64,000 nt of DNA from Marasmius tenuissimus (GCA_029532415.1 JAQOTA010000047.1:1612001-1676000); one strand, 5' to 3'. Positions 10,603 through 22,777 are shown, counted from the stretch's first letter. Notes: generated by a model not told the origin, from the sequence alone. Numbers and translations: made by a program.

Positions 10603-12872
10603 ATGGTGCCATTCCCTCTATTTGCGCTTCTTGCTTCGTTTCTGGTCACTGTTGTCCAAGGGCAATTTAACCCAACCCCACTTTGGGTATTATATCTCAC
10701 CGAGACCATTGTTTTTGACTATACTAACTTATAACACAGAGATCGGAGGTTACTCAACCATTTCATTCTCGTCTGGACATCGCGTATTCAGCACTAGTCG
10801 AAGGACCTAGGCGGATTGCTCAAAGTTCGTTACGACACATCATCTTGTCTCGAATCTCGATACAAACTGACAATCATGTTCAAAGTCGGTGATCCAGTAT
10901 ATCCCTTCCTGCCTTCAACTTCAAAGGGCTATTCTCAATTTTACGCAGTAATGGCTGATTTTGAGCTTGCAAGCGAGCACAATGGCACATTCTACGGACT
11001 TGCATCACAGTACTTCCAAATTCCTGTGACATGGGACACCGTATCAGGGTTACGCGCTTCCGAAAAGCTTACCATACAGGATGCACTGTATAAAAATATT
11101 CTTCAAGCATCGTTGCAATTAACAAACACCATTTTGACAGGGATCACGGCTACGCTGCCATCCGCTGGTATAAAGCTTATGGCAAAGATATCTTCCTTCA
11201 AATCGCGCAGGGATGCTGGGATGTAGCAAACCAGGTCACGATCTCCCCGGAAACCATCTCGAGTGAAATCATGATGGGAAGGGGATCCTCTAGTTGGGTA
11301 TCATGTCAGGATATCGAAGGTGCAACATCAAGGGTAAGGTTTTTGAGCTATTGTCTTCTCCTGTCAATTCCTTACCATTTTCCACAGAATGCACCAATTG
11401 GCGGATTACTGGGCTTCTATGAGACAGCGTAGGTTGCGTGTTTCCACGAGTAAACAACGTATTGTCGTAGCTAATGGTCTCGTGATAGCTTGTTCTCCTT
11501 GTGAGTATCATTGTTCGATCGCCACCCAAACCATACGTATGTCACGAACCTGACATTCTATCGTGTTGACAAGATTATCTGCCTTACTCGCAGAGACAGA
11601 GCCGTCCAATAACACGTACATTCATGCTGCCACACTCTCGTTGGATTTTATCTTTAGCCAGGCTGCGAAGTTCAATTTTACTTTGAACCCACTCTTCATA
11701 AGACCGGGTGGCCAAAACTGTGAAGAAACCTTGTTGAGCAATGGAGGGACATCTGGCTTTGGTGCCATGATAGAAGCGATGTCTATTATGTGTTCTGTTA
11801 CAGGAAACGAGACTATAGGCGAAAGGTTAGTATGGTTCCGATACTTTTCCTGTCCCGGAAAACATCTGATTGAAACTCCAAATCATTAGACTACGACAAG
11901 TAATTGCTTCAACCTTGTACTCGTTAGGAGGTGGGTCGAACCTCAGCCCTCAAGGCGTGCTCTTCAACAAAAATGTCACGCATAATGTAACTACCGGGGG
12001 TACCATGTTTGGAGACGATGGTGATATGTATTTCTTGAGGGGCCTTGCGGAAGCCTACAGACAGTCCAGTAAAGGAACACTTCCGACTAATTTGCGACGA
12101 AACATGCAGATACTGCTAGGGGTGCATGTGTGTACTAAATCTCGATTCCTGATGGTGTACTTGACACTAATGCCCCGGCTTGTAGTACAATGCTATCCTC
12201 AACTATGCAACTTCGGGGGATAATACCTATAGCCGAAACTGGATGGGCCCCCGGCCAACACAAACAATTTTTGATCTGTATAATCAAGCTGCCGCCGCTC
12301 AGATATTGGTTGATGGTATTAGTCTCTTCCGTTCCAGTCCGCCCAAAAGATCTACCGCAGCGATCGCTGGAGGGACGATTGGCTCTGTTGTGTTGCTATT
12401 ATCAGCGATACTCACCGTTCTTTACACTATACGTCGATGGCGTCGCAGGAATCAAACGGCCCCCTCCGAGTCCGAATACCCAACCCAAGGAGTCGTCGAG
12501 CCATTCATCACCACTACATTCGAGAAATTGACGAACTTTCCGCATAAACATCCAGCATTGGAATCGCAAGCTCGGGTGGTGGTGCCAGAGCCACGTCTTG
12601 AACCGCTCAGGCGGCGAGAGTCTGCACTCTCGGAGGCAGCTGATTTATCTGGTGAACGGAGCGGCGCTATTGGCTTGCCCACTCTCGGGGCGAATGCAAG
12701 CTTCGATGTAGGTCGTCGTCAAGAGCACCACCACACTGAGGGAGAAGTAGAGTTAGTTCCGACGTTTCCAGACATGGTTCGCGAAGTTTATCACTACCTT
12801 TGGGCCCGCGATGGACTGGGAAATCCGCCGGATTATCGTAGTGATGCCGGTGAACCTCCTTCGCAATCGTGA
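10603..12872 (+). CDS. GH76-like (alpha-1,6-mannanase family) membrane-anchored protein, copy B
   Basis: A spliced gene that looks intact. Exon 1 (10603-10686) encodes a signal peptide ending ...VTVVQG followed by QFNPTPLW. Later exons carry LDIAYSALVEGP, FYAVMADFELASEHNGTF, GYAAIRWYKAYGKDIF, SALLAETEPSNNTY, MIEAMSIMCSVTGNETIG, FGDDGDMYFLRGLAEAY and LYNQAAAAQILVDG, the block order I know from Agaricomycete GH76-like proteins. Introns I can place are 10687-10739, 11334-11387, one each side of a 12-nt mini-exon near 11486-11497, about 11827-11889, and near 12127-12184. The second intron (about 10840-10910) is uncertain. The last exon has one membrane helix (about 12355-12430), an Arg-rich stop-transfer and a cytoplasmic tail ending FPDMVREVYHYLW...NPPDYRSD. 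The family acts on alpha-mannan in the cell wall. I do not see the classic adjacent Asp-Asp pair, so activity is unproven. Confidence 0.75.
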
Positions 12873-13540
12873 GATGTGGGTCCACGGACCACCACTGCCC
12901 GAGTCGTTCAAGTGATGATCTTTTCATACGCTACCCCGGCATGCATGTTATCTTAACCTGTCCTATACTTGCTATATATCTACCACACAATCCGTCTTGC
13001 TCAACTTTTACTGTTGCGGGTCCTCTTGAATTCTTAAAATTGTATTCACTATCGAGGAAGTTAGTATACCAGATCACATATTATTTGCTGGACGCTCATC
13101 ATAGCTTAGAGGTTGACGTGCTGTGTATCCCATATTCAAAATGACAAGAAAGGCGTTCATTCTGATAGCTCAGAACAGAACGGCCAAAAGGTGGCATTGT
13201 TTTGCTTTGGCCCTTCAAGATAACATCCTTTCGCCATCAATTATCGACCCCGGATCTTGAGATGTAGGCTGTAGCTCAAGGACACCTTAAATGGGGTTTT
13301 GATCAAAAGATATCGTATCCGAGAGGTACCATATCGTACCGAGTAACATTAGTACACCGTGAGTACGACAATCACATTCCGTTCGCTTGTTGGTTTCCAA
13401 GGTGTTCATCAGGAGAGATACCGCCGTAAAAAAAGAGAACACAGCTGCTGAAGTGAAAGTCATGACCAGTCGTTCAAGCACCAGATAGTAAGTAGTGACA
13501 GTGGCGGTAATTATGCAAGAGTGAATAAGTCTCGACAACA
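12873..13540. other. No recognisable gene
   Basis: Downstream flank of the GH76-like gene. It holds short frames without motifs and ends at the start of an LTR-like sequence. Confidence 0.45.
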
Positions 13541-14660
13541 TGTAACGACCCGACTTACATCGGATAGCCCCACTCTGACCTTGACCTTACTTCCTTACAA
13601 TTTACTATCTATTCAAAGTCCTAGAGCATATAAGCACGGGTATTTAGAGTATGTACTTCAGTGTTTTGAATTGACAGACTTATACCTATGATTTCAGACG
13701 TCGGGTGTAATCAGCACTCTCGCACAGATCACATATTTTTCACAGAACTAGACTGTTCTATACTCTCTACACTCTACTCTCTGCTCCCTCTCTAAACTCT
13801 TACTCTCTCTTCGTCGCAGCTCTAGTCCCCGTTTGACTGATCGTCGAAGATCACACCGATCCGACTAGGACTTCTCTCGACCAAAACCTACAAATTAAAC
13901 CCACATTTCAACCATGACTTCTGGCACGTCCCCGAGATACAACCTCCGACGGCTGAGCCGTCGTGAGGTCGCGACTTGGACTGCTGGCACGCATGGATCT
14001 GAACAGATCGGTGAGTCTTCTCCGTCAACTACCGGTACTAACACCTCTCCGCCAGTTCAGAGTTCTCCGCAAGTTCGCACTTATGTGGAAGCCACGCAGG
14101 CTCTCGAAGCCGGAATTTCGAGGGAGTTCATAGCCCTCGAGTATCCGATGTCTCTGATGCCGAGACTAATGGAAACAATGGTTCTATCATAGTTCTTGAT
14201 CCCCGTATTGGTACTATGGATAGTATTGGTTTCAACTCTAGTACTACCAACATGTCTTACCATTTTGGTAATCACAATGGTTGGATTACAGTCCCGCAGT
14301 GTCGCACCCAGAACATGGCAAATCTCCGTCACGCCGTCATGAATTAGTCATGAATAGCAACTTGAGGTTTGAAGTCCCGAAGGACTACCTGTCAGCTGAA
14401 CAAACTAGAACAATCCGAGAAGCTGAGAAGACACTCACCTCTCGTCAACGTGCCGTGGTCACTTCCGTGGTTCGTTCGTTGAGAATCCCGTTTCAGCATC
14501 GGGTCAGTATGTGTTCGAAGGACGATCTACATGTACTCTTGCTATCTCGTTTGTTCAAATGTCCCGGATCGCGAAGTACTTGTGCCATTTGGTTGTTTGA
14601 TGATTGCAAGTTTGAGAATTCGCAACGAGATCGAGAGACGAAACTCTAATACACCTCTTA
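13541..14660 (+). mobile_element. Ty3/Gypsy remnant: LTR start, leader and Gag N-terminus
   Basis: A TGTAACGACCC start at 13541 matches the LTR starts near 59025 and 59145 on the other strand. A TATA-like CATATAAGC follows near 13630, then a pyrimidine-rich leader and a Gag-like frame. No protease, RT or integrase follows, so only the 5' end remains. The LTR inner end and primer-binding site could not be fixed. Confidence 0.6.
13914..14505 (+). pseudogene. Gag-like fragment, frameshifted
   Basis: Starts MTSGTSPRYNLRRLSRRE and stays open for 92 codons. At about 14140 the plausible protein moves to another frame (SDVSDAETNGNNGSI ... VLDPRIGTMDSIGF), which ends near 14340. A third stretch, LRFEVPKDYLSAEQTRTIREAEKTL, begins at about 14355 in the frame of the ATG at 14350. 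Position after an LTR and the composition suggest a Gypsy Gag N-terminal region. Frameshifts and the absence of any pol make it a remnant. Confidence 0.55.
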
Positions 14661-15242
14661 CCATTCTGTTGGGGATGGAGTCGAAGGGCGTGATCTTGAG
14701 TATTGAAAGACGATGACATGTATGTAGCTTACAAGATGAACTCCTGTATGAGACAGTGTGACGAGGGAGATATCCTTGTGAAGAATTAGGCACTGGATAG
14801 GTTGAGTGGTAATCCCCAGGGAGAGACGGATGGTAAGTGGATGATCGAGGGTCACCAGTCAGGGACGGCAGACAAGGAAGAGGTGTTACAGCCGCCACTG
14901 CCCGTGCATTCGAAACACTGGTGACGACTTTGTTGCTCGCTTTGATAGGTAGTAGAGTATATCGATGGATTCCTCCCATCTGTATCATACAATTACCAAA
15001 CCCCTCTCGCGACAGCCCGATCCACCCCAGACGCTATCAGCCTCTCTGGCCTCAGTACCTACTCTATACTCTAGCCACGTCTCAAGATTGAGATTGACCA
15101 TTTAAGTCGATGAGCAGTGCGGGATAAGGCCTCTGAGCAACGTCGTGATTCCCACACCCTATACAGCTCAATCATCAGCAGTCCAACCAACGCCCACTTC
15201 TAACCTTTTCCCCTTTCCGCGACCATTGGCATTCAAACTCAC
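14661..15242. other. No recognisable gene
   Basis: Between the Gag remnant and a hypothetical minus-strand exon. It would include the intron and second exon of that exon's gene, if the gene is real. Confidence 0.4.
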
Positions 15243-15511
15243 TTCGCCCGTCCGATAGCACTGGCAGAAGCACCACTACCACCGGGGACGAGAACCAGAC
15301 CAGTCGTTGCCTCGAGTGGTGCCGATTTTGGATACACTGACGGTATCATTCGCGCTGCTTCGGTACCTATTCCTTTCGGTGTCAAGCCACTTTGATTAGC
15401 ACGCGAAAACAAGCCTCGTTCTTGAACTTGAGGCTTCAAGGTGTCGTAGGGCGTAGACTCCTGGAATTGAGCCGAGGTGAATGTGGTTGCCCATCCTTGA
15501 AACGTATCCAT
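15243..15511 (-). CDS. Hypothetical exon, unknown protein
   Basis: A 90-codon frame starts MDTFQGWATTFTSAQFQES and ends ...SGASASAIGRAK. The stop TGA falls inside a good splice donor (GTGAGT at about 15242), which suggests an exon 1 followed by an intron ending near 15160. I do not recognise the protein. It has no signal peptide or membrane helix and is Ser/Gly/Ala/Pro-rich. It could be a small host gene or chance. Confidence 0.28.
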
Positions 15512-17460
15512 AGAAGTATATCAAGCAGCTGTCTGTGTGATTTGAGAGGGAGGAATTCGAGGATTGAAAGGGTAAAAGTTCGAAAGAACAAGGGAGTCGC
15601 TGAGAGTGCTAGTGAGGGATTGGTGCTTGGCGAAAGTCAACCTCGGTTCGAAATTCGGATAAGCACTCGCTGTTCTGATTTGGGTGTTTTTCACACGACA
15701 CACAGCTTTCCAATTTCACTTTCCTCCATAAGTAAGCCGGGCACTCTTGCGACCAAATGCGCGTACACAGGTCTGTCGTATGTCATTCTTTCAAAATCAA
15801 TGAGTCTAAAGTACTGACTGGAGGTTTCAAATCCCGACTCTTGTAGCTGGTACGCCCAACGTATGCCCGTTAACACAGTAATTGCCACTAGTTGCGCGCG
15901 CCCCCTCGGTGCAATGAGTCGTTGACTAAAACACTGCTTTCACGACTTACTACTTTGCTTATGGTTTTCTTCTAGCGCTGTCGTCCTACCAGCACATTGA
16001 TGCAGCTCAAGTCCTGGATATTTTATTCTGTTATGTGTTCAATCTCGGTCGAGCCTATCAGGCTCCCAATACTCGTAGCAGAGTCAAAAGACGTTTGCTT
16101 GCGATGTTTCTTTATTCACATTGCCCGAGCAGTGCTACCAGGTCTCTTCAACAACTGGTGTTGTTCTTTATTTAAGTTCTCATACACTCAAGTATAACCA
16201 TTCCCTTGAGCCGATCCTTTTTCGCTAGCCCGTAGAGGGTGGCGATTCACCGGCAAAAGGATCCAAATTGATCAAAGTTGAAACTCGAACATTGGTTCGA
16301 GTCGCATGCTTGTAATCCCAAGGAAATCTACATACCCAAGTCCTTAACTACTCCTGACAAAAGGTCTGTATCTCAATGAAGGGTAATGGTTATTCTGAAA
16401 ACGCAGACTCATTGATGATTCATGAACATAGGATCTCCAGGTCTTGTTACGACTGAATATGATCACTGTGTCTGCATGATTTCCATTATGCGGCCGTACG
16501 GAGCGGGGAGGAACTCAAATCCAAGAAAAACGAGGAGAGAGAACCTAATAATGGTAAGAGCTCCTCATCGAGTTCTCCAGGTTCCGACTAGTATTACTCG
16601 CGATATAAGATTTGTGGAGTTACCCACCATCGGCAGTTTCCATTGAATGATCGACCATAAAATTGGAATCGTAGTCTGGATCTATGTCTTTCTCCAGTTC
16701 ATTCTCAAGATGGTCATGAACAATAGCCGACTGTTATGCCGGCAGCCGCCGCGACGCCCATACACAATCTCTATAGGCTAGAATACATCATGTCTACTGA
16801 CGTCTCCAAAAGGTGAGATCGAACTCGAAACACCAGCTACGAAGCTTCCGAATAGGACTATTCGTCTCTTAGGTTCGTGCTCAGACTGTACAGGTATCAA
16901 GAGTCGGGTCGAGTACAAGATTCTCAACTCGGAGGACGATATGGAGAGTCTACCCGGCCACTTAGCCACTCACTCAAGTTCCTTTCGATGGTTTAAATGA
17001 TAATACACTAGGTTGTCACTTGCGTTCCCAGCCAGACAACAAGCACGTCCGTATGATTCAGAAGGCTTTAAGGGGATGGGGACGTAGACAATTCGAAAGA
17101 CGTGGGACCGGAGCCATTAGGGGCCAAATCAGAGGCTCAAAACGAATTAGACCGTCGAAATGAACTAGTAAACATAAAATGGGGTTGCTAGAGAGTCGAG
17201 ATGTGAAAGTACGCGACTCAGAAAGTATAAAATGTGTGTTCCCATGATTGGATACTTCCCTTTATCACACCGCTCGCAGGTAAACGTTAGGTTAATGAAG
17301 ACCAAGACATTTTCATTCAGGCACTACGTTATACTTACTATGGAATAGATGCTCTGAGGCCCTCAAGTGTATGGGATGACTAATTTTCCGGACACGCTCG
17401 ATCACTACACCGTAGGCCGTGCAAGCACGGCGAGAATGTATGCCGCCTCGTCTAAGGCTA
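15512..17460. other. No recognisable gene
   Basis: Short frames only. Some short GGTTCGA strings resemble tRNA T-loops (for example near 15645 and 16297), but no cloverleaf can be formed around them. Confidence 0.45.
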
Positions 17461-17464
17461 GGTA

Positions 17465-17665
17465 CATTAGTGTAATTGACCTACATGAACGCTATGTACG
17501 CTACAATGTACGCTAGGTACGCTAATATGAACGCTAGGTACGCTACCGTGTACGCTACGTACGCTACTTGGTACGCTACATACACTACTTGGTACGCTAC
17601 GTACGCTACTTTGAACGCTACTATGGCATTGAGGTACGCTACTCTGAGTGTAAGGTACGTCACCT
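17465..17665. repeat. TACGCTA tandem array 1
   Basis: About 200 bp built from the heptamer TACGCTA or its variants, spaced 8-18 bp apart with interposed CGTACG, TTGG and TATG steps. Over twelve near-copies are visible. Because the unit is close to palindromic with GTACGTAC steps, both strands stay open and give repetitive YATxYAT or VAYVAYx peptides, which are artefacts of the repeat. Confidence 0.85.
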
Positions 17666-18551
17666 TGAGTACTCAATACATTAGTCTGAAAAGGAGATTA
17701 GATGTCTATGGATGCGAGAAATACCTGAAATACAGGTATAGAATGATGCAGGTTAGAGGCTTGTCACCATCTCCGCTCATTTCTCCAAGGTCAAAAGTTT
17801 ATTTTGGGTCAGCGTGAGTGGACGGACAAAGCAAGTCAGGAGACACTTAGCGCACTCTCGAGGCTCAACGTGCTTGGTAACTGAATTAAGAACTCACCGG
17901 CACCCGTTCGAATTTGTGGGTGTGGGACAGGCGGAGATAGATACCAGAACTCCTTCTATTCTTGCTCCTGGGAATATGTTACAGTTACGAAAGGGGTATA
18001 TCATTTTCTTCATCTATGATATCTTATCTATGACTCTGATATGTTTATTTATCTGATCACAGTGTTATTTATCAGACCACAGTATTCGCAGTATGTACGC
18101 AGCCCCAGACCACAGTATTTACAACAGTTCGCAGTATGTACGCAGTTCCAGCTTTAGTATTTATACTTGTACAGTAGTAGGTCTTGCTCTTCAGCTTGAC
18201 CTTACAACTCAATCTCACATTCACGACACCAGAACCAAGACAGGCCGATAACTCAGTATTGAGCTTACGTTGTGAACACCAGTCATAACAGAATATCTGG
18301 GTGTTCCACGGCAACGCCCACCCCCGTAAATTTCGAAACGTGTCCTGTATCCATATCCCAATTTGAGCGTGAGGTTAGTGGTTTCAAATAGTGTCATGTC
18401 GTATCTGACACTTATAGGGTTTAAAAAATCATCAACGTCACCCTCAAGGGTGATATAATGACGAAGTGAGGGCTCTTTTCAACGCCGCGAGGGCCGATAC
18501 TCGAACGAGAGGCCTCAAGAAAATAACAGAGAGCATCAGTGGCTGTGCTTA
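17666..18551. other. Spacer between the two TACGCTA arrays; no gene
   Basis: No recognisable coding sequence. A short direct repeat of an ACCACAGTATT / CGCAGTATGTACGCAG type occurs at about 18070-18160. Confidence 0.4.
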
Positions 18552-18620
18552 TTTGGTACGCTACTTGTACACTATTTGCACGCTACTTGTACGCCAGGGT
18601 ACGCTACATGGTACGTCAAT
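18552..18620. repeat. TACGCTA tandem array 2
   Basis: A shorter patch of the same motif (GGTACGCTACTTGTACACTA, then GCACGCTACTTGTACGCC and GGTACGCTACATGGTACG) about 0.9 kb from array 1. Same unit and orientation, so probably one ancestral array split by intervening DNA, or two subterminal repeats of one element. Confidence 0.75.
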
Positions 18621-20529
18621 TTAGCATGCCCCAGATTTGGGCCCATGTTTCGAATTGTCAATTGGACGACTACGCGAAAAGACGCTCGTTTGTATAGAGA
18701 GATGACTGATTGACTCTCTGCATTCCAATGACCCATACTTGCCCTCCTTCCAAGTCGTTTGTTTCTGTACCAGTACATCATCAAGTTTCAACCTTGTGAG
18801 TTGTTTTCGGCAGTTGATTTTGTATATCAACATCCCGATTCCAAAACCGAACCCCGTAAGTTAACACTCATATGGCGGTCGCCGGTTCGAGCAGCCCAAT
18901 CAAGCGAGTGGAACTGCCGAGGAGGGTTCAGATTGCTTGGTTAGTGCTCTGGTACGGGAACTAATTTAACTCAGCCAGCTATCAAAAATCAACCCTTTAG
19001 GTCTTTCAACACACCTCGCATTTCCAAACGAGGCGGCCCCTTAAGACAAACCGGGTTAAGGATCTAGGGTAAGAACGGCCGGTGTCGGGTCTTGCATATC
19101 CTACTGAGCGTCGCTGAGGGGGTGTGCAAGTAGCAAGCCGGCTCGAAGAGTCAAGATTATCAATTAGATAAATATGAGCTGTACTGTATTTGAACAACAA
19201 AGGAAATCGTTCTCTGTCCGCACAGATAATGAAATTAGTCGAGAAACCTAGTATTCAATCTTGAATTGGTATCCCTGGCCTAAAATTGAACGTGAGTTCT
19301 ATCTCCAGGCCCAGCACTGAAAGTGAGCCAGGTGTGTCTCATTTCAAACGACGTTCCGACAGCCTCAACAAGGAGCGGCTGTTATAGGCTACGGCAAAGT
19401 CCGATGTCGAAACTTGTATTTGCCCCCTGATGCTACGTCCTTGGTACAGTTCCCCCCATAATAAGCATACACTAGGAAAAAATTACCACGTTATATGCCT
19501 TTTGCCCAACCCAAAAATGCAAAAAACATTCTAAATACTTGCTATAGTGAAAACGCAGTGAAAAGTTGGCGTAATCAATTGCAAATTTGGAATTTTGCCT
19601 GAATATCCGCAAAATCAAATATTTAGGCTGTTGATTCTATTTTCGAGTTTCGAAAATGCATCCAACGTGGTATCTTTTTCCTAGTGATATCTGTGTCGTA
19701 CAAGACTCATTCGTCGAGAAGAGTGATTGATTATTTTCCAGTTAGTACCAAACCCGGGAAGTTGAGGATTGAACGGAGGCGAGCGACTTTAAATACTAAT
19801 CCATGATTACACCTCGAGATAGCAGGATCTGGACTTGGATAACGCTCTCTCTCTCACCGATCAGAAAGGTTTGAAAGCTAATTGGGACACTGTCCTCGCG
19901 TGACGCGTCAGGTGTCAAATCTAGTGGTAGAACGTCTGCAGATTACACCGGACTTTAGAGTTTGAAAGCCTCACCAGACACAGTGCTACGGATCCGGCCC
20001 ACAAGACTATCGAAATGCGGTCGATGTTCGTGAAGAGAAAAACACCTGGAATATTTTCAAGAAGGGATCGGGTACAAGTGAAAGTCCGAGGCCGTGTATG
20101 GAAGAAACAGATGTAGTATATACAGACAGTGATTGGCGAAGCAAAGACGAGTTGGGTAAGGCGGTCCAGATTCCTCCAGTGAAGTTTCCTTATGCTCCCC
20201 ATTTCATAGGAATGATGGTTCAGGTTGACTACAAGGAGTCAAATCCACGGGGAGGTTACTGTGCCAACTGGATGGAATGATGGTTCCTACAAACGTTGCG
20301 GAAGAACTTGGTTGTTCTAAGCGGTATAGCCTGTTAATGATTGTTTGTACTACAACTACTATATGTCTTGTCAACCTGCGTACGTCATAATAATGATCAT
20401 TGAGGACTGAAAGCAAAACAAAAGTCCAATGAGAAGTACAGGTCAAGAATCCAGATCGTGGTTTGGAGGAATAGATATGTGAAAAGACGAGACTCGGTAT
20501 GGAAAGAGGGTGATAATACAAGGTTTGGT
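18621..20529. other. No recognisable gene
   Basis: No motif-bearing frame on either strand. The sequence contains runs of short frames with stops, as expected for intergenic or decayed DNA. Confidence 0.45.
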
Positions 20530-20660
20530 GGATTGAGGACTGTTGAACTACGTCAAACTCGCTTTGATAGTCTGGTGGACTCCCTGACCCAGTGTGTAGC
20601 CAGAGTCGTTCATACAATACACGGACCATGTCGGGAAAAGTTTGTGCCAGTCCCATATCT
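20530..20660 (-). pseudogene. GH76-like protein tail fragment, copy D
   Basis: The minus strand encodes LAQTFPDMVRVLYERLW...GSGSPPDYQSEF from 20656. It matches the cytoplasmic tail of copies B and C (FPDMVREVYHYLW...NPPDYRSD and VPDMVRELYRRLL...DPPDYRRD). No catalytic, membrane or other family block is found upstream, so only the last exon piece remains. Confidence 0.75.
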
Positions 20661-20703
20661 CCTACCGTACGATCGTGCTCTCGATGGCTAGTAGCATTGT
20701 ACC

Positions 20704-20815
20704 CAGTGTTGGACAGTCACTGACCAGTGACCGAAGTCACGGTCACCGGCTGGTCACAAAAAGTCACAAATGGTCATGACTGCTCGCGGTCATGACCGGG
20801 TGACTAGGTCGGGCT
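20704..20815 (+). repeat. GTCAC-rich terminus, possible hAT-like end
   Basis: Begins CAGTGTTGGACAGTCAC and contains many GTCAC/GTGAC pentamers within about 110 bp. A CA-start with dense subterminal pentamers resembles the end of a hAT-type element. I found no partner terminus in the window. Confidence 0.3.
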
Positions 20816-21050
20816 TTTCGGTCAACCTTTGCCATGCTGCCGGTGGGTCGCATGCCAGCCTCCAAACCTCGAGGTTTTCGTAGGTTCTTGGTCACCTGTG
20901 CATGCAGCTGATACCTACATTTCACCTGCCCGCAGCCCTAATTGAAATACTCCGAGAGTCGAATGTGGACAAAATGTACTGATTTGAGTATACACAACAC
21001 TATGGATATCGTCGGAAAAATCCCGTATGTCGAAGATCATGGCCATTCTA

Positions 21051-21783
21051 CAGTCGCGGACAACCAAACCCACCAATTCAATTTGTGAGAGTAGAAATTA
21101 TCTTAGCGCCAAAATAATATCGGAATCAGACACAGAATGCCTGAAAACGTCCAAAAAACATGATCCGAGGTTTTTCCCACGAGCCGTTCTGTTATGCCAA
21201 AATTTCGGGCAATTTCAATCGCATTTTCAGCCCTTTTGGGGCGCCTCCCGGTACTGGTTGGGCCTCTCTCAGTGGTATGTACCATGGTATGAGAAGAGTA
21301 GACACCTACCAGCCATAGGAAGGCTCAATGGCCTCTTCAAAGTCTCTTTGCCTTCAGACTTTTTCGACCAGTAAGTTTGTAGTGAGTTATGAGTGACAAT
21401 CATTGTGACCAAACCGTGATCCTTCATGACTTTGTGCCGGCCGTTTCGAGGCTCTGACGTCAGCTCTGGTCAAACTCCCACACTTTTTCGGCCATATATC
21501 TGGGGAACCGCTCGTGAGATTGCTTTCAAAAATCGGGAACAAACTCCTCTCGATGAAAGGAGTCGATAGGATTATTTTCAAGATTTTAGGGCTTTTTTCG
21601 GTATGTTTGCCAAAATTTTGACCTATCTGAACCACTAAACGGTGTTTTCCGGCCGAACCACTCGTGGTAAATTCGTGAAAATATTCCTGGAGATGCTTCT
21701 CAATGAGATCTGTCCATTCCGCTAATCTCTGACGTGAGAAAAAGTTGTCTATTTTTGTTGGTGGGTTTGGGTGTCCGCGACTG
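21051..21783 (+). mobile_element. 733-bp Fot1/pogo-like non-autonomous element, left copy
   Basis: Starts CAGTCGCGGACAACCAAACC and ends with the inverted form (GGTTTGGGTGTCCGCGACTG). It is flanked on both sides by TA (21049-21050 and 21784-21785), the Tc1/mariner-Fot1-pogo target preference. The terminal repeats are about 27 bp with one mismatch (AACC versus CACC). The open frames inside are not transposase-like, so it is a MITE-type derivative. It pairs with an equal-length inverted copy at 22036-22768. Confidence 0.85.
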
Positions 21784-22035
21784 TAGTACGGGAATATTAG
21801 TATGGGGGGAAGTAGTCCGGGAGGGAAATTAGTACAGGACCGGGAAACAATTTTTTCCCATTTGGACACTCATAGGACACTAATACGATACTGCATAATC
21901 TGAGATGAATGATAGAAAATTCATGTGTAAATAAACAAAAGTATTTTGTACATCCTAGTACACCGGTCATAATTGTATCTACCACACTGTCTACGTCCTT
22001 AATTCTTATAGATGAGTGTGAGTACTATACCTGTA
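21784..22035. other. 252-bp spacer between the inverted 733-bp elements
   Basis: Unique-looking AT-rich sequence between the two inverted copies. It includes GGACCGGGAAA at about 21837, which recurs just beyond the right copy. No gene seen. It would be the loop if the arms paired. Confidence 0.6.
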
Positions 22036-22768
22036 CAGTCGCGGACACCCAAACCCACCAACAAAAATAGACAACTTTTTCTCACGTCAGAGATTAGCGG
22101 AATGGACAGATCTCATTGAGAAGCATCTCCAGGAATATTTTCACGAATTTACCACGAGTGGTTCGGCCGGAAAACACCGTTTAGTGGTTCAGATAGGTCA
22201 AAATTTTGGCAAACATACCGAAAAAAGCCCTAAAATCTTGAAAATAATCCTATCGACTCCTTTCATCGAGAGGAGTTTGTTCCCGATTTTTGAAAGCAAT
22301 CTCACGAGCGGTTCCCCAGATATATGGCCGAAAAAGTGTGGGAGTTTGACCAGAGCTGACGTCAGAGCCTCGAAACGGCCGGCACAAAGTCATGAAGGAT
22401 CACGGTTTGGTCACAATGATTGTCACTCATAACTCACTACAAACTTACTGGTCGAAAAAGTCTGAAGGCAAAGAGACTTTGAAGAGGCCATTGAGCCTTC
22501 CTATGGCTGGTAGGTGTCTACTCTTCTCATACCATGGTACATACCACTGAGAGAGGCCCAACCAGTACCGGGAGGCGCCCCAAAAGGGCTGAAAATGCGA
22601 TTGAAATTGCCCGAAATTTTGGCATAACAGAACGGCTCGTGGGAAAAACCTCGGATCATGTTTTTTGGACGTTTTCAGGCATTCTGTGTCTGATTCCGAT
22701 ATTATTTTGGCGCTAAGATAATTTCTACTCTCACAAATTGAATTGGTGGGTTTGGTTGTCCGCGACTG
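22036..22768 (-). mobile_element. 733-bp Fot1/pogo-like non-autonomous element, right copy (inverted)
   Basis: The reverse complement of the element at 21051-21783, with identical length and TA on both flanks (22034-22035, 22769-22770). Every stretch I compared was identical, including long frames that translate to the same peptides (SPKILKIILSTPFIERS and ARNFGITERLVGKTSD). The arms have therefore hardly diverged, which suggests recent insertion or gene conversion. Confidence 0.88.
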
Positions 22769-22777
22769 TAGTTACTA

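Noticed and set aside
15635..16300. tRNA-like GGTTCGA strings
   Set aside because: No acceptor stem, D-arm or anticodon arm could be built around them.
17476..17817. 113-residue open frame in the TACGCTA array
   Set aside because: Both strands are open with YAT/VAY repeats because the tandem unit lacks stops; no coding evidence.
19915..19960. TAGTGGTAGAACGTCTGC, resembling a tRNA D-arm
   Set aside because: No matching T-arm or acceptor stem downstream.
22184..22716. Peptides shared between the two 733-bp elements
   Set aside because: Identity comes from the inverted duplication. The frames lack transposase motifs and start at different points.
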